NCBI GenBank assembly: GCA_022821495.1
Contig: JAJEDN010000059.1
Span: forward strand, 1 to 32,766
From: Candidatus Poribacteria bacterium
GTDB lineage: Bacteria; Poribacteria; WGA-4E; WGA-3G
Reading direction: 5' to 3'
DNA length: 32,766 nucleotides
The notes under the pieces were generated by a model that made no database searches, was not told the DNA's origin, and was given only the letters and a program-made list of their open reading frames with translations. This document shows positions 8,830 through 16,834 of this stretch, in pieces. The stretch's first letter is position 1; every line of letters starts with the position of its first letter. The translations under genes were made by a program, and so were the position numbers.

Positions 8830-9087
8830 ATGACGTATGTGATTTGCGAACCCTGTATTGATGTTAAGGATAGTTCGTGCGTTGATGTATGCCCAGTGGA
8901 CTGCATCCATCCCCTACCGGATGCTGACGAGTTTGAAGAAGTCAATATGCTTTACATCGACCCAGAAGAGTGCATCGACTGTGGTGTATGCGAACCTGAA
9001 TGCCCCGTCGAGGCGATCTTCATGGAAGAGGATGTCCCTGAAGAATGGGAAGAGTTCATTGATATCAACGCGGAGTACTTTGAATAA
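8830..9087 (+). CDS. fdxA: 7Fe-type ferredoxin ([3Fe-4S][4Fe-4S])
   Basis: An 85-residue acidic, soluble electron carrier. It has nine cysteines: C6, C9, C17, C21, C25, C48, C51, C54 and C58. The segment CVDVCPVDC and the later [12 protein letters not shown] match the two-cluster arrangement of Azotobacter FdI and the Thermus seven-iron ferredoxin, including the ICEPCI start and the EEDVPEEW segment after the second cluster. The C17-to-C21 spacing is the CxxxCP form typical of the 3Fe-containing type. A small acidic insertion (30-40) lengthens the loop between the clusters. The gene is preceded by AAAGGAG and followed by a strong terminator, so it is mainly monocistronic. The redox partner cannot be told from the neighbours. 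Confidence 0.93.
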   Translation: MTYVICEPCIDVKDSSCVDVCPVDCIHPLPDADEFEEVNMLYIDPEECIDCGVCEPECPVEAIFMEEDVPEEWEEFIDINAEYFE

Positions 9088-9125
9088 CAGATAGCAGGCG
9101 CAATCCTTAGATTCGTGATTCCTGG

Positions 9126-9182
9126 AACGGTTGTTGATTTGCGAGGCTGCTTGCGGTCGCACAAATTGGCAACCGTTTTTTT
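9126..9182 (+). terminator. Rho-independent terminator after the ferredoxin
   Basis: The stem AACGGTTG (9126-9133) pairs with CAACCGTT (9170-9177), and an inner stem ATTTGCGA pairs with TCGCAcAAAT with one bulge. A run of T residues reaches 9182. It separates the ferredoxin from the DUF971 gene 28 bp downstream. Confidence 0.8.
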
Positions 9183-9209
9183 ATATCCACAAGGTATTTG
9201 AGGGTTATC

Positions 9210-9539
9210 ATGAAAAAATTTCAACCGACCCGCATTGAAAGAGGCGACACGAGTTTAGAAATTCAATGGAAAGATTCTTACCGTGGCGAACTGTCCTACC
9301 GTTTCCTCCGCGAAAAGTGCCCGTGTGCCCACTGCGACGCTGTCCGTTTCGGAAAAGATCCCTTCCATATTTTACCGTCTGATGACTTTTTTGAAAATTT
9401 ACGGCTTGTGGATATTCAGCGAGTCGGACGCTATGCGGTGCGTTTGGGGTGGAGTGATGGACACCGTACTGGGATTTATACTTTCCAGTTTTTGCGGGAA
9501 TTAAGCGAAAGCGCGCCTAAAACACCTCATGTGTGCTAA
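9210..9539 (+). CDS. DUF971 (gamma-butyrobetaine hydroxylase-like N-terminal) domain protein
   Basis: A stand-alone DUF971 protein of 109 residues. The hallmark order is present: LSYRFLREKCPCAHC (cysteines 37, 39 and 42), then RVGRYAVRLGWSDGHRTGIYTFQFLREL. In eukaryotes this fold is the N-terminal zinc-binding part of gamma-butyrobetaine hydroxylase; bacterial stand-alone members often sit by Fe-S or ATPase (Mrp/ApbC) genes, and a role in Fe-S handling has been suggested but is not shown here. The ATG at 9210 is chosen because GAGGG lies 5 nt upstream; an in-frame TTG at 9198 is possible. Expression would need read-through of the terminator at 9126-9182 or an undetected promoter. The stop overlaps the convergent lipoprotein stop by 4 bp. 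Confidence 0.88.
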   Translation: MKKFQPTRIERGDTSLEIQWKDSYRGELSYRFLREKCPCAHCDAVRFGKDPFHILPSDDFFENLRLVDIQRVGRYAVRLGWSDGHRTGIYTFQFLRELSESAPKTPHVC

Positions 9540-10570
9540 TCATCGTTCCAGTCTATATTATAGAATGAGATACCTTCTGCTCTCGCCTCTCGGAATTTTT
9601 CGAGGATTTGTAGCGGTTTACCCGCCCCAATAGGTTGGATCTGGTCCACTGCTTCAAACGTAGCATAGTATTCATAGCGTGAGCTTGATCCGAAATCATC
9701 AGAATCAACGTAGAGGGTGTTGTACGCCTTAAGATAGGTGTGGCATTCCTCGTCTGTTCTGGGTAGATTGAGTTCCACTTTTCGTAGAAAATTGGCAATC
9801 GTATCAACTTCTGGAATATCTCCATATTCTTTAATAAGAAAGGCACGCATGCCTTTTATCCAAGCTTGGGGATCTTCCATTCTGAGCTGTTCCAAGGCAC
9901 GAAGTTCTTCTTCTAATAAACGACGTTCTTCTTGTTCTATTGTTTGTTCTATTATACGTTTTAACTGCTTTATCTGATCTTCAAGCAAACGCCTATGCGC
10001 TTCAGTTGGAACAAGAAAATAGGTTGCTGCGCTATCCGCAACGAGGTACTTAGCAAACTCAGGTGTTACACGTATAAACCCATCTTTCCCCGCCATTTTC
10101 TGAGAATTTCGCCTAAATTCTACATCATAGCGAGCCTGTGGGATGTCTCCAAACTTTTGGAAGAAAGCTGCCGTGTGAAATTTTTCACGTAACGCCTCGT
10201 CTTTCGTCTCAGCGACCCAACCTTTTGGAATCTCAAGGTTCATGAATTTTCTAACTTCGGCGTTTGTTAACCTGACCCAATCTTTGCCTTTTAACTTTTC
10301 CCAATCTCTGTCTTTTAAATTTACCCAGTCTTCAACTGTCAAGTGTACCCATTTTTCAGCGTCCTTCAACTTTTTCCAGTCTTCCTCTGTCAACCCTCGC
10401 TGTTGTTCAGCGGGGTGTCGCGATGGTTCATCAAGTTCGCCGAGGAGCGTATTGTTGGTAGAGCTGATTGCCTCTTGTTCGTCTTCAGCATCTCCACAAC
10501 CGAAGCAGAACAGGAGGCTCAAAACAGATGTGAGATAAAAGAAATAGGGAAGGATAAATCTGTTTTTCAT
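9536..10570 (-). CDS. Putative lipoprotein with tandem Trp/Leu repeats and a coiled coil
   Basis: A 344-residue protein I cannot assign to a known family. A hydrophobic N-terminus (6-21) ends in FCFGC, an imperfect lipobox with C25 (less likely C22) as the lipidated residue, followed by acidic residues. Residues 60-102 carry about five short repeats of the form (E/K/R)DW-x-x-L-K/T, for example EDWKKLKD, EDWVNLKD and RDWEKLKG. Residues 191-231 form a charged heptad-like coiled coil (RRLLEDQIKQLKRIIEQ). The rest is soluble and mixed. The ATG at 10570 has GGAGG 5 nt upstream and gives a clean signal sequence; the longer reading from 10663 would run into the upstream gene. It is the third gene of an operon with YkgJ and the CSD-Hfq protein. 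Confidence 0.8.
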   Translation of the reverse strand: MKNRFILPYFFYLTSVLSLLFCFGCGDAEDEQEAISSTNNTLLGELDEPSRHPAEQQRGLTEEDWKKLKDAEKWVHLTVEDWVNLKDRDWEKLKGKDWVRLTNAEVRKFMNLEIPKGWVAETKDEALREKFHTAAFFQKFGDIPQARYDVEFRRNSQKMAGKDGFIRVTPEFAKYLVADSAATYFLVPTEAHRRLLEDQIKQLKRIIEQTIEQEERRLLEEELRALEQLRMEDPQAWIKGMRAFLIKEYGDIPEVDTIANFLRKVELNLPRTDEECHTYLKAYNTLYVDSDDFGSSSRYEYYATFEAVDQIQPIGAGKPLQILEKFREARAEGISFYNIDWNDD

Positions 10571-10607
10571 GGAGCCTCCACAGTTCCAAAAACGGTGTGT
10601 TAGGATT

Positions 10608-11177
10608 TTACTCCGAGAGCAATTGCGCGACGAGGTAGCAGTTTGGTGTTTTCTGGGTGGCACCTAATTCGGTGCTAAGGTTTTGACAGGTTTTCCAATA
10701 GCGGTTATAAGCGAGGGGTTGGAAGCGATTCCGTTTACCGAGGAAGGTTTTGTGGCAGCAGGCTAACTCATTGCCGTTATCAATTGGATATCCCCAGACG
10801 CGGCAGATGACCGGACGATGTTCGTAAACAGAACAGACACCCCCGATGAGCATAGGACATTCACCTTCTGGCTTACCGCGTACCACGCTAACGGCTTCCA
10901 TACCGGTATCTGGCATGATGCTTTCAGCGTTATAGCCGTGCGCTTCTAACTTTTTGATGGTTCGTTCCGCTCTTGCGCGAATATGTGTCCGGAGCTGCGC
11001 GGGCAGTGTATCTAACCCTAATTTTAGGTGTCGTGCCTCAACCTCACTGATCGCCATTGTCGCAGTATTGTGGCAGCAGGCGAAACAGGTAGATGGACAC
11101 GGCACACCTCCGGATTCCTCGCGCAAGCGTTGGACATCGCGCTGAATCTCATCAAGAAGTTCGTAATATGCTTTCAT
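10608..11177 (-). CDS. YkgJ-family cysteine-cluster protein
   Basis: A 189-residue protein of the putative zinc- or iron-chelating CxxxCxxCC family. The N-terminal cluster is C27, C31, C34, C35 (CPSTCFACC). The second part has CPML...GVCSVYEHRPVICRVWG with C107, C115 and C125, typical of YkgJ proteins, then C140-C141 and C164. Members are thought to bind Fe-S or zinc, but the substrate is unknown. The ATG has TTAGGTG upstream. It begins 10 bp after the CSD-Hfq gene, on the same strand, and ends 37 bp before the lipoprotein start. Confidence 0.88.
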   Translation of the reverse strand: MKAYYELLDEIQRDVQRLREESGGVPCPSTCFACCHNTATMAISEVEARHLKLGLDTLPAQLRTHIRARAERTIKKLEAHGYNAESIMPDTGMEAVSVVRGKPEGECPMLIGGVCSVYEHRPVICRVWGYPIDNGNELACCHKTFLGKRNRFQPLAYNRYWKTCQNLSTELGATQKTPNCYLVAQLLSE

Positions 11178-11187
11178 TAGGAAACAC

Positions 11188-12135
11188 CTAATCTACGGAA
11201 AGATTGTAGACGGCGTGCCGGAAGATAACGACTTTCGATCCGTTCTCTAAGATGAGTTTAATTTCATAAGGACTCACCCAGTCTACAGTCCCTCGGAAGA
11301 TTTCACCCTCCCGGAGTGTAATCTGGATCGAGGTTCCATTTTTTCGGGCATGCCGTACGGCTTCTGTATCAATTTCACACGCCTGTGCCTCAGCAGGTAT
11401 TTGCTTCAATTGCTGTGCTTTAACATCTTCATCAATCTCAACTGCTGCTTGAACTCTCTCTGCATCAACATCTTTATAGCAATATTTAACATCTGTTTTA
11501 GGGATATGCTGTTCGCGCCCATTGCTATTGAGTGTCAAATTGGCAAGCGTCATTTCAAGGACAGTAGCAGGGAGTTGTACAGTGTCATACAGTGCGAAAA
11601 ACATTGATGTTTCAAAGTTAATTTGCTTGAGGATATAGAGGTCCCCGAAGCTGAGTTGCTTTGAAGATTGTTCGTTTCCTGCTTGTGTTGATGCCTCTGC
11701 ATCATTAGGGTCTTTTGTTGGGGTAGATTGGCTGTGCTGCTTTGATGTTGAATCTGAAGGGATTAAGGAATCATCAGGGGGACTGCGATCCTGCTTTGGC
11801 GCGGCTCTGTGGCCAGGGGCAGGTGCTGCCTCGTCATTCATAAATTGCCCTTGATTTTGACCTGGAAATCCAGCGTAACCGCGCGGAATAATCGCCTTGC
11901 CTTGTCGCAGCCATCGGCGTTCGGTCGGTGTCAATAATACTTCAACGTTTTGGGCAACGAGTCCCTTTTCACCTTCGATGACACTGTACTTCACGCGTTG
12001 CCCAACGCGGAGTTCTTCGTATTCAGGTTGCTTAATAGCGGAACTGTGTAAAAAGACATCCGCGTCACTGCTATCTTGAGCGATAAATCCGAAGCCTTTA
12101 TCGAAATTATAGTACTTTATCCGTCCTGTAGGCAT
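11188..12135 (-). CDS. Cold-shock domain protein fused to an Hfq-like Sm domain
   Basis: A 315-residue protein with RNA-binding folds at both ends. Residues 1-68 are a cold-shock domain with RNP1-like KGFGFI (13-18) and RNP2-like DVFLH (26-30). Residues 80-160 are a Pro/Gln/Ser-rich disordered linker. A helical middle region (162-255) contains the phrase PKTDVKYCYK. Residues 258-313 fit an Hfq/LSm strand order: TSIQITLREGEIFRGTVDW, then IKLILENGSKVVIFRHAVYNL, with FRHAV where Hfq has YKHAI. The family QDPFLN start is missing. Likely role, inferred: cytoplasmic RNA chaperone or post-transcriptional regulator. AGGAG lies 8 nt before the ATG. It is the first gene of a three-gene operon. Confidence 0.82.
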   Translation of the reverse strand: MPTGRIKYYNFDKGFGFIAQDSSDADVFLHSSAIKQPEYEELRVGQRVKYSVIEGEKGLVAQNVEVLLTPTERRWLRQGKAIIPRGYAGFPGQNQGQFMNDEAAPAPGHRAAPKQDRSPPDDSLIPSDSTSKQHSQSTPTKDPNDAEASTQAGNEQSSKQLSFGDLYILKQINFETSMFFALYDTVQLPATVLEMTLANLTLNSNGREQHIPKTDVKYCYKDVDAERVQAAVEIDEDVKAQQLKQIPAEAQACEIDTEAVRHARKNGTSIQITLREGEIFRGTVDWVSPYEIKLILENGSKVVIFRHAVYNLSVD

Positions 12136-12276
12136 TACATGCTCCTGTGGTCTGGTCCTTCATCAAGAAGGCAACTTATAACCATTAGCGTTTCTGCGTG
12201 AGCATTTCACATTCAGAGGGAGGCTTCACCTGTACCTCCCCAAATTTTGTTAGAACCACTCAACCTTACCGTAAAC

Positions 12277-12290
12277 ATGTCTCGTGACAT
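12277..12290. repeat. Inverted repeat ATGTC-TCGT-GACAT, candidate operator
   Basis: Perfect 5-bp arms with a 4-bp centre, about 85 bp upstream of the -35 of the amidohydrolase promoter. The size and symmetry suit a dimeric regulator, but a 10-bp palindrome can occur by chance. Confidence 0.3.
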
Positions 12291-12374
12291 ACGAGCATCG
12301 TTGGATCGTACCTCTCATTGAAAAATCGGTAGAAGGTCGAAAACCAAATGGCACTACTGAATGTACGGTTTTTC

Positions 12375-12403
12375 TTGACACAAACCGCTGCCCCTCTTAT
12401 AAT
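12375..12403 (+). promoter_or_regulatory. Perfect-consensus sigma70 promoter of the amidohydrolase gene
   Basis: TTGACA (12375-12380), exactly 17 nt, then TATAAT (12398-12403). Transcription should start near 12410, leaving a leader of about 140 nt. TAGGAGA lies about 9 nt before the ATG at 12550. The best promoter in the window. Confidence 0.8.
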
Positions 12404-12447
12404 AGGGCAAATCTCGTTTTCACTGTTTAAACAACATTGTAAAGAGA

Positions 12448-12457
12448 GGCAATTGCC
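12448..12457. repeat. Palindrome GGCAATTGCC in the amidohydrolase leader
   Basis: A perfect 10-bp palindrome about 40 bp after the predicted transcription start. It could be an operator for a repressor. As RNA the central bases would have to form the loop, leaving only about three pairs, so a structural role is less likely. Confidence 0.3.
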
Positions 12458-12549
12458 AAGACATTTTTATATATTAAACCACAATTCAACACATTTGTCA
12501 AGTTACGAGACTCTAAAAACTTGGTTTCAATTTTTATAGGAGACTATGC

Positions 12550-13842
12550 ATGGCAACCACCGATTTAACACACCACATCCAATCTATTCGCCTTGTTGAT
12601 ACACACGAACACATGAAGCGTGAAGCCGAATGGGTTGAAAACGGGCCTGATATCCTCCAAGATCTATTCCAAAACTATGTTCCAGCTGACTTGGTAACAG
12701 CCGGTGCTTCCCCGGCAGCGATGGGTAACCTGATGGACGCTTCACAAGACATTAGATCACGGTTTGAAGGGATCCGAGACGCATGGGAAGCGACACAGTT
12801 TACTGGATATGGCGAAGCAGTCAGCCTCATCGCGAAACACATCTATGGACTTGACGAACTAACGGGTGAAGGTCTTGCGGCGGCCCAGGATAAAGTGAAA
12901 GCAATTCGCACCCCGGGGAAACGCCATCATATCTTACACGATCTCGCGAACCTTGATCACATTCAAACAGACGATTTCAGTTGGCAGTGCACACCAGACA
13001 CCTCTGGTCCCGATTTTTTCCTCTACGATCTTTCGTGGGCAACATTCTGTAACGGACAGGTGGATCCGGGTGCTATCCACGCCGAAACAGGTATTGAAGT
13101 CAACGACCTTGCCACACTCAAGGGGGCTATGGAGGCAATTTTTGCCAAGCACGCCCCTTGTGCGATCGCCGTAAAATCGCAACACGCTTATAACCGCACG
13201 CTCGACTGGAGCGAAAGGAGCGATGCGGAGGCTTCCGCTGCGCTGAATGCCGTTCTCACGAAACCCGCTGGAGACCTTGATGAAGCGACGCGTCTGTGTC
13301 TCGGTGATTGGTGCTGGGCGCGCGGCGTCGAACTCACGATTGAACACAACCTGCCCTTTAAAATCCACACGGGCTATTATGCAGGAAATGACCGGATGCC
13401 GGTGCGCCGTATCCCGGCTGGCAACATGTGTGCTTTATTTGCTCGCTATCTTGATGCGAAGTTCGTCCTGATGCACATCTCCTACCCTTACAACGACGAA
13501 TTGGTCGCACTCGCCAAACACTATCGCAATATTTGGGTTGACTTCTGCTGGGCATGGAGCATTGATCCGTACAGCTCGCGCGATTTTCTGCGTCGGTGTA
13601 TCCATGCTGTTCCATCAAATAAATTGTTTGCCTTCGGCGGCGATACGGGGTGGCCAACCAGTGCGATGGCATACGCGATTCAAGCGCGGAATGAAATCCG
13701 ACGCGCCCTTGAAGCCGAAATCGCAGACGGTTACCTCACAGAAAAACAAGCAATGGCATTCGCGACTCGGATTATGCATACGAATCAGTACGACTGCTTT
13801 GATATAGGTGGCACCCGGGCGAACATTGCCAAAGCGGCATAA
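12550..13842 (+). CDS. Amidohydrolase-superfamily TIM-barrel protein
   Basis: A 430-residue metal-dependent hydrolase, probably of the amidohydrolase-2 / uronate-isomerase-like group. The first strand has VDTHEH, giving the metal-binding pair H19 and H21. Later candidates for the site are K209 (AIAVKS), H273 (FKIHTGYY), H309 (VLMHIS) and D365 (FGGDTGW). The substrate cannot be read from the sequence; members act on lactones, uronates, decarboxylation substrates and amides. No signal peptide, so it is cytoplasmic. It has its own strong promoter and a good ribosome site. It is convergent with mtnA with a 14-bp gap, so the two probably share a termination zone. Confidence 0.85.
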   Translation: MATTDLTHHIQSIRLVDTHEHMKREAEWVENGPDILQDLFQNYVPADLVTAGASPAAMGNLMDASQDIRSRFEGIRDAWEATQFTGYGEAVSLIAKHIYGLDELTGEGLAAAQDKVKAIRTPGKRHHILHDLANLDHIQTDDFSWQCTPDTSGPDFFLYDLSWATFCNGQVDPGAIHAETGIEVNDLATLKGAMEAIFAKHAPCAIAVKSQHAYNRTLDWSERSDAEASAALNAVLTKPAGDLDEATRLCLGDWCWARGVELTIEHNLPFKIHTGYYAGNDRMPVRRIPAGNMCALFARYLDAKFVLMHISYPYNDELVALAKHYRNIWVDFCWAWSIDPYSSRDFLRRCIHAVPSNKLFAFGGDTGWPTSAMAYAIQARNEIRRALEAEIADGYLTEKQAMAFATRIMHTNQYDCFDIGGTRANIAKAA

Positions 13843-13856
13843 CCTGCGGAATCGTT

Positions 13857-14897
13857 TTATGCATCCCGTAAAGCCTTCAAGCTGTCGGTATAAGGTGCGT
13901 GTGCGATCCCTTTTTCGGTGATAATTGCTGTGACTAACGCCGCAGGCGTAACATCGAATGCGGGACTATAAACTTTCACGCCCTCAGGGGCAGTAAGTTT
14001 ACCGAAGCCCTCTGTTACCTCCTCTGACGCGCGTTGCTCAATGGGAATCTCTGCGCCTGTTTCGAGGGCGAAATCTAACGTTGAAGTCGGTGCAGCGACA
14101 TAAAAAGGGATGCCGTGTGCCTCAGCGAGGATAGCAACGTTATAGGTACCGATCTTGTTCGCAGTGTCGCCATTTGCTGCAATCCGGTCAGCTCCGACAA
14201 TAACACATTGGATTTTGCCCTCTTTCATAACTTGTGCAGCCATGTTATCACAGATAAGGGTTACATCAATACCAGCTTGCATGAGTTCCCACGTGGTGAG
14301 ACGTGCGCCTTGTAAAAGCGGACGCGTCTCATCGGCATAAACTTGGATTTGCTTACCGGCTTCGTGTGCACTAAACATTACAGCTAACGCCGTGCCGTAG
14401 TCGGATGTAGCTAATCCGCCAGCGTTACAATGCGTCAGAATGGTATCGTTTTCGTTTAGCAACGTCATACCGTGTTGCCCGATCGCCCGGCACATCGCCT
14501 TATCCTCATCAATAATCTCCAAAGCCTCAGCGAGCAGGACCTCTTTGAGCTCAGGAATTGGAAGATGATTATTTTTTTCCGTTGTGCGTGTCATTCGATC
14601 CAATGCCCAAAAGAGATTAACGGCTGTCGGTCGAGATGTTGCGAGATAATCGGTTGCGGACTTGAGTTCAGCAGCGAATGCCTCGTAGGTTTTCGCAGTA
14701 GAATTCCAAATTCCGAGTACTGCCCCTAATGCGCCAGCGATTCCGATCGCGGGGGCACCGCGAACACGTAGCGATTTAATTGCCTCCCAAGTTGACGGGA
14801 GGTCATCACAATAAATATGTTTGAATTCGTTGGGCAACAGCGTTTGGTCAATCATCCGAATTCTGCCGTCAGCCCATTCAATTGTTGAAACTGCCAT
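13857..14897 (-). CDS. mtnA: S-methyl-5-thioribose-1-phosphate isomerase
   Basis: A 346-residue enzyme of methionine salvage, converting methylthioribose-1-phosphate to methylthioribulose-1-phosphate. The family (eIF2B-alpha-like) signature RGAPAIG is at 46-52. The catalytic cysteine lies in THCNAGG (C157) and the catalytic aspartate in GADRIAANGDTANKIG (D237). The start at 14897 (MAVSTIEW) matches the usual family N-terminus; the longer reading from 14963 adds 22 residues that do not. AAGGAGG is present but unusually far upstream (about 15 nt). No other mtn genes are nearby. It lies 115 bp behind the ThDP-enzyme gene on the same strand, with a hairpin between. Confidence 0.94.
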   Translation of the reverse strand: MAVSTIEWADGRIRMIDQTLLPNEFKHIYCDDLPSTWEAIKSLRVRGAPAIGIAGALGAVLGIWNSTAKTYEAFAAELKSATDYLATSRPTAVNLFWALDRMTRTTEKNNHLPIPELKEVLLAEALEIIDEDKAMCRAIGQHGMTLLNENDTILTHCNAGGLATSDYGTALAVMFSAHEAGKQIQVYADETRPLLQGARLTTWELMQAGIDVTLICDNMAAQVMKEGKIQCVIVGADRIAANGDTANKIGTYNVAILAEAHGIPFYVAAPTSTLDFALETGAEIPIEQRASEEVTEGFGKLTAPEGVKVYSPAFDVTPAALVTAIITEKGIAHAPYTDSLKALRDA

Positions 14898-14986
14898 TTT
14901 TGGGTAGAGGGTCCTCCTTAAGAAAAAACGAAGCATCTCCGAAAATAAATAGACTAAAACCACGATGAGCGTCTGAAAGATGTTTA

Positions 14987-15005
14987 CGGCACGCGGTGCG
15001 TGCCG
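14987..15005. repeat. Perfect hairpin after the ThDP-enzyme gene
   Basis: CGGCACGC (14987-14994) and GCGTGCCG (14998-15005) form an 8-bp GC-rich stem with a 3-nt loop, 8 bp downstream of the stop of the acetolactate-synthase-like gene. There is no T-run on the minus strand, so it may stabilise the mRNA end or attenuate transcription between this gene and mtnA rather than act as a full terminator. Confidence 0.5.
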
Positions 15006-15012
15006 ACTACTT

Positions 15013-16650
15013 TTAAATGGGGCATGTGAGTTGTCCGAGTTCGTTCGTCAAGCGTAGATTTTCTGCGTAGTTGACAGGGCAATCAATGACGGAAGGAACC
15101 TTTTGGCTGAACGCATCTTTGAGTATAGGAACGAGTTCGTCGCTGCCTTCAACTCTATAGCCTTTGGCACCGAAGGCTTCGGCGTACTTGACGAAATCAG
15201 GATTTGTGAAATCAATGTGTGCCGGTCTACCAAAGCCATTCATCTGCTTCCATTCAATGAGTCCGTAAGCCTCATCATTGAAGATAAGGGTAACAAAAGG
15301 CACTTCTGTTCGGACAGCGGTTTCGAGTTCCTGCGAGTTCATCATGAACCCACCATCGCCGCAGACAGCCAAACATTTACGCTCTGGATAGATGAGTTTG
15401 GCGACGAAAGCCCCCGGGAGTGCGATCCCCATAGCGGCGAATCCATTGGAGATGATGCATGTATTGGGTTGAGAGCATGGATACATGCGTGCAATCCACA
15501 TTTTATGTGCGCCGACATCGGAAATGAGAATATCATCTTCGGCGAGTATAGAACGGACATCGCTTAAAACTTTTTGTGGTTTCATCGGAAAATCTGCGTC
15601 ATCGCGATGTTCGTCAAGTTGATCAAGTATAATTTTCCGCAAAGTGTTTGAAGCATACTCCGCATCTTTGGGATAAATTTCTTGTGCCATGAGGTGTCTG
15701 AGACTCTGTCGGATGTTGCCCACCATTTCCACATCAGTGACATAAGAGGCATCGGTTTCGCTCGGTTGTGTATCAATATGGATGAGTTTCTTGTCTCGAT
15801 TCGGGTTCCAGAGGCGTGGGTGGTATTCGACAATATCGTAACCGATGGCAATAACGAGGTCGGCGCGATCAAACCCGCAGGAGACAAAATCGTTTGCTTG
15901 CAAGCCAACACTTAAAAGCGAAAGGCGATGCGTCCAAGGGATGCTCCCTTTACCCATAAAGGTATGCGCCACCGGGATATTGGTCATCTCTGCGAATTGG
16001 GTTAGCATTCGAGAGGCGTTTTGTCGGATGACACCGTTCCCTGCGAGGATAATGGGTTGTTTTGCGTCGTTAATCAGTTGTGCAGCACGTTGTAAGCAAG
16101 AGGCGACAGGTTCTGCTTCACTCGGAAAGTCGTGTGAAACAGGTTCCGCGTCGATTTGCATCTTTGCGACATCTTCAGGAAAATCGAGGTGGGTAGCCCC
16201 AGGCTTTTCGCCTGTTGCGATTTTGAAGGCTTTGCTTATTGATTCGGGGATGATTTCAGGTAGATGGAGGAGCGTATTCCATTTTGTCATCGGTTTGAAG
16301 ACAGAGACGACATCCATGTATTGATGCGATTCCTTGTGCATCCTGTCCAGACTGGCTTGTCCGGTAATCGCAACGAGAGGTGCCCTATCCATATTGGCAT
16401 CAGCAACTCCCGTGACAAGGTTCATAGCACCAGGACCAAGCGTCGCGAGACACACGCCTGCGCGTCCAGTGAGCCGTCCATAGACATCTGCCATGAAGGC
16501 AGCACCGCGTTCGTCGCGCGTCTGAATAAATTGAATTTCGGATTCCAATAAGGCATCCATGAGATCCAGGTTTTCCTCGCCCGGTATTCCAAAAATATAG
16601 TCAACGTTTTCATTTTCCAAGCATTTTACGGTGAGTTCTGATGCTTTCAT
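15013..16650 (-). CDS. Acetolactate synthase-like ThDP-dependent enzyme
   Basis: A 545-residue enzyme of the acetohydroxyacid synthase/pyruvate oxidase family. The N-terminal PYR domain has IFGIPGEENLDL and the catalytic Glu in TRDERGAAFM (E47). The central domain (about 190-330) is of FAD/NAD-binding type. The C-terminal PP domain has the ThDP/Mg motif GDGG (431-434) ending with NDEAYG (458-463). Pyruvate is the likely donor, but substrate is not fixed by sequence. No regulatory small subunit (ilvH) is adjacent, so a catabolic AlsS-like or other role is as likely as branched-chain amino acid synthesis. AAGGA lies upstream of the ATG. It is divergent from the subtilase gene. Confidence 0.88.
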   Translation of the reverse strand: MKASELTVKCLENENVDYIFGIPGEENLDLMDALLESEIQFIQTRDERGAAFMADVYGRLTGRAGVCLATLGPGAMNLVTGVADANMDRAPLVAITGQASLDRMHKESHQYMDVVSVFKPMTKWNTLLHLPEIIPESISKAFKIATGEKPGATHLDFPEDVAKMQIDAEPVSHDFPSEAEPVASCLQRAAQLINDAKQPIILAGNGVIRQNASRMLTQFAEMTNIPVAHTFMGKGSIPWTHRLSLLSVGLQANDFVSCGFDRADLVIAIGYDIVEYHPRLWNPNRDKKLIHIDTQPSETDASYVTDVEMVGNIRQSLRHLMAQEIYPKDAEYASNTLRKIILDQLDEHRDDADFPMKPQKVLSDVRSILAEDDILISDVGAHKMWIARMYPCSQPNTCIISNGFAAMGIALPGAFVAKLIYPERKCLAVCGDGGFMMNSQELETAVRTEVPFVTLIFNDEAYGLIEWKQMNGFGRPAHIDFTNPDFVKYAEAFGAKGYRVEGSDELVPILKDAFSQKVPSVIDCPVNYAENLRLTNELGQLTCPI

Positions 16651-16834
16651 GCGTTTATTCCTTATATTGATTTATGAAACATATAAAAATATTTGTTTTT
16701 TGTCTCTGAATTCCGTACCATACTAATATATCAGATTAGGTTTGAAAATGCAATTGTAAATATATAGTGGATAAACACAACCAAGGGAGTGTCAACAAAA
16801 CGGAGGCAATCCAAGCCAGTAAGCACAAAGAATC

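Larger units (their letters stand above)
12136..12549. promoter_or_regulatory. Divergent regulatory region between CSD-Hfq and amidohydrolase genes
   Basis: A 414-bp gap between divergent genes with no credible coding sequence. It contains a GGGAGG/CCTCCC inverted repeat (near 12219-12241), a perfect ATGTC-4-GACAT repeat (12277-12290), the consensus promoter at 12375-12403, and a GGCAATTGCC palindrome in the leader (12448-12457). The leader of the amidohydrolase is about 140 nt. A minus-strand promoter for the CSD-Hfq gene is not obvious; a TATAAG-like box near 12174-12184 is the only candidate. Confidence 0.5.

Noticed and set aside
10571..10663. Upstream extension of the lipoprotein gene
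   Set aside because: It would overlap the YkgJ gene and place extra residues before a clear signal sequence; ATG 10570 has the ribosome site.
12348..12539. A 63-codon plus-strand open frame in the divergent region
   Set aside because: It spans the consensus promoter and leader of the amidohydrolase gene and has no ribosome site.
12934..13368. A 144-codon minus-strand open frame
   Set aside because: It lies within the amidohydrolase gene in the opposite direction and shows no protein-like motif.
14898..14963. Longer N-terminus for mtnA
   Set aside because: The extra residues do not resemble the family, whose members begin close to the MAVSTIEW position.
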